The notes beneath the pieces were generated by a model. That model did not search any database, was not told the origin of the DNA, and saw only the letters and a program-made list of their open reading frames with translations. A program made the position numbers and the translations under genes. Of a stretch of 64,000 nt of DNA, positions 12,387 through 23,354 are shown in pieces. The stretch is taken from the NCBI RefSeq assembly GCF_052857255.1, contig NC_135497.1, positions 184,703,906-184,767,905 on the forward strand, written 5' to 3'. The DNA comes from Amblyomma americanum. Its lineage: Eukaryota > Arthropoda > Arachnida > Ixodida > Ixodidae. Positions within the stretch are counted from its first letter, which is position 1; the number at the start of each line of letters is the position of its first letter.

Positions 12387-15300
12387 CTGGAGGGTTGCAG
12401 CGGCAGGGGCTGAGCTCTTGACCACTGATTTATCAAGATAAGTTCTGAACAAATATTTAGTCACAACGCCACTTTAGCACGAGCACAGAATAATACACAG
12501 CGACAGTCTCTAATATACACTGCTTCGCGATGCGAATTTCCCGGCTTGGAGCCCTTGTCCCCTGTGATGCGTCTCAGAGTGGACGTACCATGTGGGCTCC
12601 GAGCCTCTGTGGAATAGCTAGCAATGAACCCGACGACGCAGGAGGTAAGGTGGCACGTACTAGGGGTGATTTAATCGGTATTGCATTCTCAGTATCTGAC
12701 ATTGAAAGCTTCCCGTCACACTCCATGCAAGTCACTAGAATTTGCATTGGAATGATGGCACCCTCGTCGACAGGATCGCACTTACGGATTGGACTCTAGC
12801 TTGCGGTTTAGGCATCCGCTTAAGATTGTACGACGCCGCGAAACCCTATTCAACCTGGGATGGCTTTGCGTTGCGTATAATAAACGCTGCTCGCGCAAAA
12901 CCGAACCGAACAGCAGCCTTGAATGCAATGCCAGTAGCAACAACCCTCTGAAACACATCAGGTATTTTTGTTTTATATTCCATGCTTGGGTCTTCAATGT
13001 GTGCTGCAGAGGAAAGCACTTCGAACGAGTGTCGTTTGCTTGGACGCCTGCTCCCTCGGAGGCAGTCTCGTGTATACAGGTGGATATCGGTCAAGCCGGG
13101 CGCACAGAGAAGGCAGTTCTCCAGTTTGTGTGAGGAAGCAGTCTAGACGGTCTTTTATGCACAGTCTTTGAGACATTTGCGTAGTATGTGTGTGAATGAT
13201 CTGTGCGCACATGTGCGTTCAATGCCTTCGACACCACGTGTGCACCTTAAGAAATTTTTTCGCATATTTGTATCATTAGCTTCATCCGCCATTCTTTACC
13301 TCTCTTGTGCCTTCACCCTTCCCTTCCTCCAGCGCGGGTTACGAGGCTATAGACGCAAGTTTTTTCGACTCACACGCCTTTCCACTTTCCCAAGTTAAAG
13401 CTTCCCTCTCTATCGACCCGGATTCAAAACAAGGTCCTGTCGTTCGAAGCATGAATGTTCAGGTTGCGAGACTCGCAATTCTGCGAGGCCAGATACCGCG
13501 TTAAAGCTGCGTTCAGCGGCTACACCATCAGTCGTTACGGAAGCGGAACGGCAACAGATGCAAAGTGCGGCCATCTTGTTGTCGATCCCGTTCTTCGAGT
13601 ATTGCTTTAATGTTATTGTCTGATGTATTAAAATGATGCTCAGTGAACATGGTTCAGTGTTACAGCGCACGTTTTTCTATTTAATCTTCCTGTGTTTGGG
13701 GTTTACTACACTCCGCGCCGTCGCTGCTGCTCTGCAGCCTTTCACTCTGCATTTCATTGCATAGTAGGCGAGTCACACAGGCAGTGGGCGGCTTTTCCTA
13801 TGTTCAACGGACACATCACATCACACCAGATACATTATTTCGCTCTTTTTTTGCTTTGGTTATTTCGGGTCACGCACTAGTGCACCGAAGAGAGCCACGT
13901 TCCGTCCTCTGTCACTGCCGTCTACGGCATTGCCGCGTTTAGGAAAGCCGTCATTCAACTGTCTCGTTAAAATCGCTCCACTTGGCAATGCCTTTGGATG
14001 TCGCGACACTACAGGAATGAATGCATACAGGCTTGTTCGGTGAAGGAAGGCTATTCCGCTGCCAGAACACGACGCCCTGCAGTGGGGGGGGGGAGGGGGG
14101 GGGGGGAGGGGGGGGTTCAGTGCCTTTTCGGGGAGCTTCGCGTCTACAAGCAGGCACGCAGCGCTCACGTCGAAGGCGGCGCGCCAGCTACGAAGCGAGC
14201 GGGGCGGGGTGTGACAGGGATCCGAGGCCGATACGGCAGGGATTCCGCGCGGCGACATTCCTCCGCGCGGGAGCGGCGATTCCGGTCCCAGAGCGTGTGG
14301 AAGGCACGCCTGGGCGCCGACGCAGCGGGGAAAGAGCCGACTGAAATACCCCCGGTTCATCCAGCCCGAGAGATTTGATCCCAGTCCTCTGCTGCCAGAT
14401 GACGAGATAAGGCCCCGGGAGGCGAGGGGGGAGACGACACATGTCGCCGAGTACATCTGGGGGTTTGTACTTAGATTAAAGCACGTACATGCCTTCGGCC
14501 CTCTGGAGGCTCTAGCTCTGTGAGCCCCGCAATAACGCGGATCGAATGTTTTGCGCGCGAATTTCTGAGCGCGTGCATAGCGAGCCATCGCGTCTCGAGA
14601 AAGCTTTCCGCAGCGTACGCGGATGAATTGCGGGGAGAAATGCGAGCTGCCTGGCATTCTAGGCCTCACTAGCTCGCTCTCACCTGACTTGATGTGGTTC
14701 GTGCACTTCCGTTGCACGAGCGGGCGAACAAAACGAAAGAAAAAGCAAACTAGAAAAGAAAACCTGACAGCTACGACGCAACGACAGGACGAAACAACGC
14801 CTACGGTAATGTGCGATACTGCAAGACTGCTGCAGCTTTAGTGGCATCTCAACTCCGAAAGAACGAAAAGAAATCGCAATAGAACGGCAACCATGGCCTC
14901 ACGAACATCCAAGCCATAAATGCTGCTATTGATTTTGGGGGAAGACCTCAAGTTACGGCCTATTAACGCTACTGCGAGAGTTCATGCAAACTTGTAGCCA
15001 ATGTAACACCGCTGACACCTAGAAAATCAATGTATACCTTTTATCATGTTTATCTCCTCTAGCATCTAGCATTAAAAGACAAGCTGCGGGAAACAAGGTC
15101 CACGCTGGACTTTGGACTGAATGTATTTCAGTGAAGTTCACGTATAAACCCTCCAGCGATGATTCCGCACATGAGCAACACATGACCATTTGCATGAAAG
15201 TTGGAAGAAATGCCCGTCGCATGTCGTGCCCGACAGTCATCTACGACCGTTCCAAAGAGCGCACGTGCGGAATCATTGCTGAAGAGTTTATTTGTGAACA

Positions 15301-18300
15301 TCACCGAAATACATTCAGTTGAATGTCCATCGTTGTCCTGTGCATTTTAATCTGTCTGCGTCTCTTTCGCTGGTTTTATTCTTTGTGACCATGTACCAAC
15401 TGGCTCAGCTCTCCGCTCTACTTAATAACGTCTAGGTGAACTAATGATTAGTGCAGGATTAGTACACTCGTACGTGAAAGCACAAGTGGCACTAATCCTG
15501 CAGAGCTGGTTCGAGCCGTCGACTTCGTACACAGTGAACAAGATGCCTGGTGGGCTAAAATTGTACAAAGCGACCTTCTTTGTTCTAAGTGGCTTGGGAA
15601 AAAGAAAGATTTGGCTTTCCATCTCGTCTAATACGAAAAACAGTATTCGACCCTTGGGTGCTCTTAGTTGATAGCGTCATGGCTTATGTACGCTACGATC
15701 ACAATTATCTAGGCGGAGACAGATCGTATATTTAATAAAGCTGAAATTTGGGCGAGTTGGTCATTATTCTTCGTGCGCCAGCAGCACCTTTAAAACCCGT
15801 AATGTCATTTCCCATGGGATGCAAACGTTGCTTCAAGTGATAGCTTTTTTCGGTGATATTTCTGCTAAACGTCTTTTTGATACCTTTTTTTTTCCTGCAT
15901 TCGCTGGCTGCATCACAAATGTAATGAGCATCGTACTTTCGTGTTCTGCCCGCATATGGATGGGAAATAAATGTCTATTCCAGTGGAACTACAAACGAAG
16001 CTCACAGGTAACGGTAAAGCGCGAAGGCATCCGCCGTACGAAGTCAGCGCAGCCCAGTGTGGACGTTACTTATTCAGAAAATGTTCGCCTCGCGAAATAA
16101 AATCAAGGGCGCCTACACCAACTCCGCTCTTCCATAGGAAAGAACAGATAAGAAGGGGGGAAAAGGAAACGGCGACGCGGCACGACAGGCGGATGGCTCG
16201 GGAGTGAAACGGGTGAAAAGTTCCATGGTACACATTCCGCTCGCGGACAAACACAAGCGAAGACAAAACGGGGCAGGCGCAAGGCGGAGAGTATGAGGTC
16301 TGCTTTAGAAAGCGATAACACACCCCTGGCGCGAACGAAAATAAAGGAAAAGGCGCGGCGAAAAAGCGCGGATTACTTCAGGTGCAGCGCCGCGGGGCTT
16401 GGCGCACCGAAGAGAACAAATAAAGGAAATAAAAGTAAAGCAAGAATGCTGCCGTGCCATCCTTCAGGCCGTTTACGAGCGACACTGCACCGAAGAGGGG
16501 AGAGGGGGGAAAGGAGGGGCGCGGCCGGGCATCGATCACACTCGCGTTGAGGGGAGGCCATACTAAGGTAGAGGGGGAGGGTACAGAGTTTCTCTGACGA
16601 GAGCCGGGGCACCACGCGCCGCGCACCTCTCAGGTGCTCGTCCGCCCAGGCGACATCGGAGGCAGCATAAAAGACGTCGGGCCACTTTTGGCCTCGACCC
16701 GAATATTGTGCGCGCGCTGTAGGCCTGAGCGGTGTACACGTACCCGCGTTAACGGCTCGGGACAAGCGCCCGCGTCTTGGCGGACAAAGCGGTACCCGTA
16801 TCTCCACAGCTCCCACCCCCGCGACAAGTCTGGCTTCACGTATCCGGGCGGCGGAACGCTAAACGCGTCCCCGAAAGAAGGTCGGCCTGTTTCTCCCTTC
16901 TGGCGACGGATCACTGATTTCTCGGCAGCTACAGTTGCCCACGGCGTCGGCGATAAACGAGCGGCCGCTCGTGACTCCGCTGCCACCGCCCGACATTTAT
17001 AGCGGCAGGTTCCCGACACTGCCTTTGTCGCGTGTTCGTCCAGTTCCCACTGACGGCGGTGTGACGTTGTTACAACCAGGAAGCAAATAAGTACGTACTT
17101 CGGCGCAAGAGCCGTGACAGCTGGAAAAAGGCTGCTTGCCTCGCGGTACCGTATACTTCACGAGCGGATACTCGGTGAAACCGCACTGGGGCTGCTCGCT
17201 GTTCTTCCCGCGCTCCCTCGAGAGCACTCAGCAAAGACTCTTCGCTGTGCGACAGCCACACGCCTGCGCAGACTGGTTCTCCTAAGTGGAAAGGTCGCCG
17301 ATGTCCACGTTTACTGCACTAAAACTTAATGCGGGCGCCATACAATCGTTGGGCGGTCAATGCTGGCTCTAACAGCTGAACTCTGTGCGACTTGTGCCGC
17401 CATTCAATACTCCAGGGCAACGCGTACAGCCTTTCGTGTTTAATGCTGATATAACACGCGCCTGGAGTGATAAAAGGTGCTGGAAAGGCGAACTTCATGA
17501 TCAACGCTACAGGAATAGTAAGTGCTATTCCGAAAAGCACAAGGCATCATACATTTTTCAAAAACTCTGCGACTTTCGGTTTCATTGCAAGATGGAGCGG
17601 TAGCTATGCCACTTCGACCAGGCAGGCGCCCCGCAGTGAAAGCGCACGCACAGATGCGCTGTTCATGATAAAGCTGCACTTACTTTTTCTTTCGCTCTAA
17701 CATTCTTTCGGCCATACTCTGGTATTTATTCCAAACTTTCATCATTGTCACTGCGACATCGCAGAGTCTTTACGCATTCAAAGGGAACAGACTTGACGCC
17801 TCAACACTTTAATGCCCAGATTATAAAGGAATTAAAGAAAAAAATCATAATTTCCGTATTGTGCTAGTTAAGTTACCCGCGTTCCAAAGACAATATAAAA
17901 ATTGTTAGCGGCGATAAAGTTTTAGAATTTGGTATGTCGCTAATTACCAATAATGGTCATTTGGTCCATTTTGTGCAGCTAGTCAGAGAACTGTGAAACA
18001 CCAATTCGAAGGCCCAGAAATAGTAGACAAATTTTTCATTAAACAAATGCCTTCCTCTTTTTTGCGCAGCAAAAAGATATTCACGAAAATGTTGAGAAAG
18101 ACACAGGACAAGCGCTTGTCCGGTCTTTTTCTTGGCCTTTTTGTGAGTGTCTTTTCTGCACTATTATTTGTTTCAAAAAAGTTCCCGAACGGTGGGTAGA
18201 AGCCACACATCCGCGCCTTCTTATTCTGCACACAACTCTCTCACAGTGACGTCAAACATTTTTATCGGAAAGAGCTGGCTACTGATAGCACGTGAAAATA

Positions 18301-18650
18301 AAATTTTGTATGAAAGCTTCATGTAGTATTCAGCAAACTACATGCAAATAGTACGTTTCGAATTCGTGACACTGGGCGTTAAAAGAGCCAAATTACACTG
18401 ACAGATTAAACTTATATATGTAAGATGCGTGAGTTGCGAACAGTTTCTGTTGATCCACAGGTGGTTCCGCGCTATCCTGATGACATTGGCTGCACGTGAC
18501 ACGCCGAAATAGCAACGTCATCGACACGATTTTCCACATGACTTGACGACGTCAGAAGGGTTTTCAGCTACTGACGACGGCGATAACGAAGCCCGAAAAC
18601 CCTCCTCACAAAAATATTTCTGCGAAGGAGACACTGAGCCATTTCTTCAA
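12387..18650. other. Intronic stretch, GC-rich in part, no gene recognised
   Basis: Two GC-rich patches stand out, at about 14.0-14.7 kb and 16.0-17.3 kb. They carry long overlapping open frames on both strands, the longest being 285 codons on the minus strand at 13860-14717. Its peptide is proline- and arginine-rich, contains a poly-Pro run produced by a G-run, and resembles no family I know. Open frames on both strands are expected where stop codons are scarce, so I call no gene. CpG-rich regulatory DNA or an old unknown repeat are alternatives. Confidence 0.5.
14083..14115 (+). repeat. Poly-G tract
   Basis: About 30 of 33 bases are G, broken by single A and T bases. Such a tract can form G-quadruplexes on the plus strand and is prone to length errors in sequencing. 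It is responsible for a poly-proline run in the minus-strand open frame that covers it. Confidence 0.9.
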
Positions 18651-18651
18651 T

Positions 18652-18903
18652 AATAATAATTGGTTTTCGGGGAATTGAAATGGCGCAGTATCTGTCTCAT
18701 ATATCGTTGGACACCTGAATCGCGCCGTAAATGAAGGAATAAGGAGGGAGTGAAAGAAGAAAGGAAGAAAGAGGTGTCGTAGTGGAGGGCTCCGGAATAA
18801 TTTCGACCACCTGGGGATCTTTAACGTGCACTGACATCGCACAGCACACTGGCGCCTTAGCGTTTTCCCCCCATAAAAACGTAGCCGCCGCGGTCGGGTT
18901 CGA
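18652..18903 (-). mobile_element. 5'-truncated tRNA-derived SINE
   Basis: Read on the minus strand, the copy starts inside the B box (GTTCGAACCCGACCGCGG). It runs through GTGCGATGTCAGTGCACGTT and AGATCCCCAGGTGGTCGAAA, then an insert rich in TTCCTTTCTTC, and ends in CCAATTATTATTATT. The middle is shared with the Ruka-type SINEs at 23.1, 35.7 and 38.9 kb, but the tail is different, so it is a related subfamily. No A box remains and no clear target duplication was found. Confidence 0.8.
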
Positions 18904-19843
18904 AATGTTCGAAATGCGAAGAATTTAATGGGTTTCAGAATACCTTAAAAAAGCCTAGGTGACCTAATTTATCCGAAAAACTCCGCTACTAGTCGCCTCA
19001 TAGCCTGCGAGTCGCTTTGTGCCCATAAAAATTTGCCAACTGAACATAATAATTTGTCGGTAATAGTATTTAGGCCACGGACTTGAAACTTGGCTTGCCA
19101 TTGCCGGTCTCACGGGAAGCGACCGAATGATTCCCGGACATTTGTCCGTGCTGCGTTTAACATGCTGCGTTTAACTGTAGCGAGGAGGACGCTGTCCAGA
19201 AGCTCGTGTCGCCACTTTCCCTGAGCGCTCAGCCGAACATGAAGTAAAAAGTAAGTCTGGCGTGTTTTTATTTGCACCCCTTTCATTTAAGCGTGGACCT
19301 AGCTGTTATCAGTATTATCAAATTTGTAATTGCCACGGGGTTTGAAATTTAGGTGGCTTGCCTGCATTCATGTTACAACCACGATCCTGCACGTACGTTA
19401 TTCAAGCATTAAAAAATGCAGTTAAAGCTTGAGTGCATACTAATGAACCAGCAAAATGTTGTGCGCGAAAATGTAATAGTAAATTGCAGCCACCCGCGAG
19501 GATGCAACTAATGCACAATTTCTGCCGGTCGCCAAGTATTGATGGACGCACCTCGAATATAAAAGGGAACAAAGTTTAAGAATGCAATTAATAATTAAGC
19601 CATAATTATGCGTGATGGGCACACCCTCTCTTGTTTTTTAACGGGTTTTCCTTGTGGCGTATAACATCCAAAAGTAATTTTCAACTTAGTAGACAAATAA
19701 CAACAAAAATTATAATTTTTTTTACAAACTGCTTGTTCTCTTTCGTATTGAACAGCCCTGTGCGTTTTATTGTTAATATTAATGTGATTAGTTTACAGTG
19801 TCTAAGAGACGTGCTAGCCGGGGTACGAGAATGGCTTCAACTA
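18904..19843. other. Intronic stretch with nothing recognised
   Basis: This is A/T-rich intron sequence. I see no open frame with family resemblance, no RNA gene and no element ends. Confidence 0.6.
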
Positions 19844-20106
19844 TAGTCGGATGCAACTCAAGACCAAAGCGGCTAATGACTCTCAAATTACGCTCTTTAG
19901 CCGATGGCATCGATTGATTCTCACGGAGTCGTGGTTAATCCCCTTGGACCTGCTTGCGTGACATCGCAAGGGGTGGCGGATGAAAGGGAATTAAGCCACG
20001 GCTTAATCGGATTAACCGCGGTGTCATGAAGTTCGATAGACGTCATTGGGTGGACGGACTACTTTGAGGGGCATCTGTCGCTTCGTTCCTGAGTTGTATC
20101 CGACTA
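19844..20106. mobile_element. Small inverted-repeat element (MITE-like), 263 bp
   Basis: The left end reads TAGTCGGATGCAACTCAAGA and the right end, reverse-complemented, reads TAGTCGGATACAACTCAGGA, so about 18 of 20 terminal bases pair. The interior has no coding capacity. Short non-coding elements with terminal inverted repeats are usually MITEs moved by a DNA transposase elsewhere in the genome. I could not define a target duplication, so the superfamily stays open. Confidence 0.6.
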
Positions 20107-21382
20107 CAGAAAGTTTCACAAGAGCAAAATGATCATTATTCGCCGGTAACTAGCACTGGCGACTTTCTTTTCTTATCCTTTCCTTCCTGCCTTGCGCCAT
20201 TGTTAGTTGGCATCTGTAATGCTTCTCTTTTACTTTGTCTTGCCCCAGAGCAGCTCAGGTTGCCAGACTCCACTACCTAAATCTGAGCCGCACCCAAACA
20301 TTACCTTTAACTGTAAGCCTACATTCATTTCGCAAAATCGTGCACATATAAGAGCGAAATGCCCCCCTTTCTGTTCTCACCCCTTTTGTTAGATACCGTG
20401 TAATCGCATCCGTCCGCCGCCTGTTTCGCATCCCATTTTATTCTCCTTTTCTTTATTCCGGCTTCATCTTAACGCTATCCAGAACAGCCGGGCGCCCTCC
20501 CTCGTAGAATCGCGAAACATAAGTTGTCTCTTCAGTGCGAGAGAAGTACTGAATCGTTCATTCAAAAGAGAAAACAAGCCAATCTTGAGGACGAAAAATG
20601 CACTTGCTGTTTCGATGCACACTTGAATGCTGCGTCACAGGTGACAGGCAGAGAGAGTGTGTCACTCATGATCCACGAAAGAAACGCAAACACGAGAAAA
20701 GCCTGCTGCAGCGGTGAGCCGCCGCAACAGCGTATACGAGTCAAGGCATATTGAGAAACCAATAATGAGACGCTCCTCAGCCAAATAAACGAGTTGCCGC
20801 GCAGGTTGTGAGCGCTAACTAAGCGCAACGACGGGAAACGACAGGACGGCACGCGCTTGCTGCGGTCACGTCTCCTCAAGTTTCTTGAGACGCGAGGCCC
20901 GTCGACCAGTGATCATGTTCCGCAGTTGGCAAGTAGCAAGAGCGTTGACCTGGCAGAGTAATTGGTGGCACGTGCCCCATTGGCCCGGCAAGCCTTGACC
21001 GTAGCCGTGAAACCTGCACATTCCCCTGTCTGATCCCGCTTCTGGAACCACCGTCAAGAGCACTACGGGCATCAAGTGTGTGGGCACGCATGGCGCCCAG
21101 AATGCATATTCTTGTGTAAGTTTTTTTTTTTTCAGTACGAATTACTACTGAATTTTTTTTTCACGTTGGCGCGAGTTTGTCTCGACGATTTTTGTTTTGC
21201 TTCTTTTTTAGCGCTTCAATTTTACTGCAAGTCCGAGCGCAGCATCCATACAGGGCTCGAGTAGGTTACGTGCGCTTCGTGTTTCAGAGCATTTTGCCCG
21301 CATTTCTGAGATTGATTCTCTCGGCTAGCCATCAGGTTTTGTTACAGTAGATTTTTCATGCATGAGAAGGCATCGCATCAGA
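20107..21382. other. Intronic stretch with nothing recognised
   Basis: There are short open frames on both strands but no recognisable domains. A patch around 20.56-21.07 kb is somewhat GC-rich. No element ends were found. Confidence 0.55.
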
Positions 21383-21934
21383 CTTTTTTTTAATGCGAAA
21401 TTTATTGCCCCAGGGCATCAATGATGGGTGAAGGTGTGATGAATGATGTAGTAGAGATTAAATGAATTAAAAAAGGTTAGTTGCTTTGATGAAGTCCAGT
21501 AGAGAACGATGGTACGGTCCCTGCGTCCAGGCAATGTATGAAGCACGGTTGCTTGGTGAAAGACCTGCTACCATCAGGTGCTGGATCCTTGTAGGCTTGA
21601 GAGCTGTGCAGTCCCACAGTAAGTGATGAATGTCGGCCTCAATGTCCTCGTGTTTACATATCGGACACCCTGGCCGAGGAAACAATTCTCGGTACTGAGG
21701 CCACTTCCGACTTGCATCAGACTTGCTTGTAGCATCGCACCTTAGCATGTGAACGTGGCAGACCATTCGAATCACGTACAACATTAGAGGTGGGGTATAT
21801 GGTGGCCGTGTGTTATGTACAGCACCACCACCACTGCAAGGACGGGTGGATGAAGAGTAGCCGGGTTCAACAGGTGCACGCAAATAATAGTGCGTCGTGA
21901 GCCAACCGCCAACTGCCAACTGGCGGTGAGCCAA
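21383..21934 (-). pseudogene. LINE 3' end with Cys-His motif and poly(A) tail
   Basis: A minus-strand frame of 155 codons ends with the C-terminal Cys-His motif of a non-LTR retrotransposon ORF2: CPICKHEDIEADIHHLLWDC (C-x2-C, then H-x4-C). It continues to a stop, a short 3' UTR, an AATAAA signal and an A-run that reads as T-run at about 21383 on the plus strand. The motif and HLLW box match I-like elements of ticks. No reverse transcriptase or RNase H is present, so this is a strongly 5'-truncated copy. The first third of the frame (proline- and serine-rich) may be 5' flank. Confidence 0.75.
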
Positions 21935-22140
21935 CGGTCAAATTTTGGGGTGCGCCTATTGCAAAATTTTGGAGGTGGGCCAAGAGCGAAATTTTGTGGC
22001 GCTTACTGGAAAATTTTCTTAAGTTTTGCTCACTGCCAAGTTTTCTGGGTCCTTCGAAATTTCAAATTTGGTGGTGCTCTCTGCCAACAGCTAAATTTTG
22101 GGAGTCGTTCGGAATTTGAAATGTGATGGTGCTCTCTGAT
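21893..22140 (+). repeat. Degenerate tandem array with GCCAA and AAATTTTGG motifs
   Basis: Units of about 45-55 bp recur four or five times, each combining a GCCAAC/GCCAAG box with an AAATTTTGG or AAATTTGG box. The last two also share GGTGGTGCTCTCTG or ATGGTGCTCTCTG. Homology between units is clear but low. The array starts at the 5' end of the LINE fragment and may be its insertion site. Confidence 0.5.
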
Positions 22141-23093
22141 TGGCTCTTGCGGCCCTAATTACGTAATCTCCTAATTGGCCAAGCTGAAAATTTCCTTGCG
22201 CACGAAACCGGGTGCTTTTTGCAAAACGACAACCTAAATGCGATCGCATCCAAAGAATCAGTGCTAGGTAGCACACTGTGAGAAAACGCTGCGAAAACAA
22301 GAATATGAAAAATTGTGTACACAGGGCCTTAATGACATGACAAGCTTGACACATCTCTTGAAGATTTTCTCAAGCTGCGCCGTGCTCGCTCCATTCCTTG
22401 GCGTGTACACACCAGCACAAGCTTTAAACCTTTCATGGAGGTGAAAAACAAAACGGCATTTACGCCACGCTGACAGCGACTTTCTTACTATTGTGCGCCA
22501 CTCAGTGCTGGTACGCCATAAATTAAAATTTTTTCTTTCACCGTCTACGGCATCAACTTGCTCCACACTGTCCTTCGTATGCTGCAGCAAGGAATCATCC
22601 ATTGCATTGAGAAGAGCTCAAAGAAAAAAAAAATGCGGCTTGCAAACGTTCCGGCTCTTTGTCAAAGCTGATTATTATTGCGTGGTGGAAACTTTGTCGC
22701 AGTGCATTCCGAGAAAAGTTCATTGCAGTCCCACTTTTCACAGTCTTAGTTCTTGGTACAAAGCCCCATCATAAATTGCCACTGCCACGGAACTTAGTTG
22801 AAGTTCTAAAAATCTGACGGAACTGTCGCTAGGAAGTTCACGGGTAAAATGAAGGGCGCCTGATGAAGCTTTGAAAGCACTTAAGACGTCATCTGCAACC
22901 TCTGAAATGGAGTGGTCAAATTTTCAAATTTCTTTCAAATTTTTAAGAAATAATCATCATTCCCGAAATCACTTGGTCGTCGCGTAGCAAAACCTCGACG
23001 CGAGTTGTCTAGTTTTGCTAGGACCTGGCACAACACTAGAGCAACGCTGCCGCCAGCATATATTCTCTTCTTCGGCAAGGACTATGAGATTTT
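22141..23093. other. Intronic stretch with nothing recognised
   Basis: Short open frames of under 115 codons lie on both strands with no known motif. I see no repeat ends apart from the target duplication that starts the next feature. Confidence 0.55.
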
Positions 23094-23105
23094 AGAATCA
23101 TCAAC

Positions 23106-23342
23106 ATTTACTTTATGGGGGATTTAACGTCCCACAGCGACTAAGGCTATGAGAGACGCCGTAGTGAAGGAGTCCGCAAATTTCGACCACCTTGGGTTCT
23201 TTAACATGCACTGACATCGCACAGTACACGGGCCTCCAGAATTTCGCCGCCATCGAAATTCGACCGCCGCGGCCGGGATCGAGCCCGCGTATTTCGGGCC
23301 AGCAGCAGTGCGCCATAACCACTCAGCCACCGCGGCGGCTAG
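23106..23342 (-). mobile_element. Ruka-type tRNA-derived SINE with 12-bp target duplication
   Basis: On the minus strand the copy starts with the tRNA-like head AGCCGCCGCGGTGGCTGAGT (A box) and a B box of the GGCTCGATCCCGG form. It then has the body AGGCCCGTGTACTGTGCGAT and ends TTTGG-rich with a CCCCCATAAA tail. It is flanked by AGAATCATCAAC at 23094-23105 and again at 23343-23354. This is full length for the family. Pol III could have transcribed the parent copy; a LINE supplied the enzymes. Confidence 0.9.
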
Positions 23343-23354
23343 AGAATCATCAAC

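Noticed and set aside
13860..14717. 285-codon open frame on the minus strand as a gene
   Set aside because: It lies in a GC-rich patch where other frames on both strands are open too. It includes a poly-Pro run caused by a G-tract, and the peptide has no recognisable domain.
16378..17019. Overlapping open frames in the GC-rich 16-17 kb region as coding exons
   Set aside because: Frames are open on both strands with basic, low-information peptides, which fits base composition, not coding.
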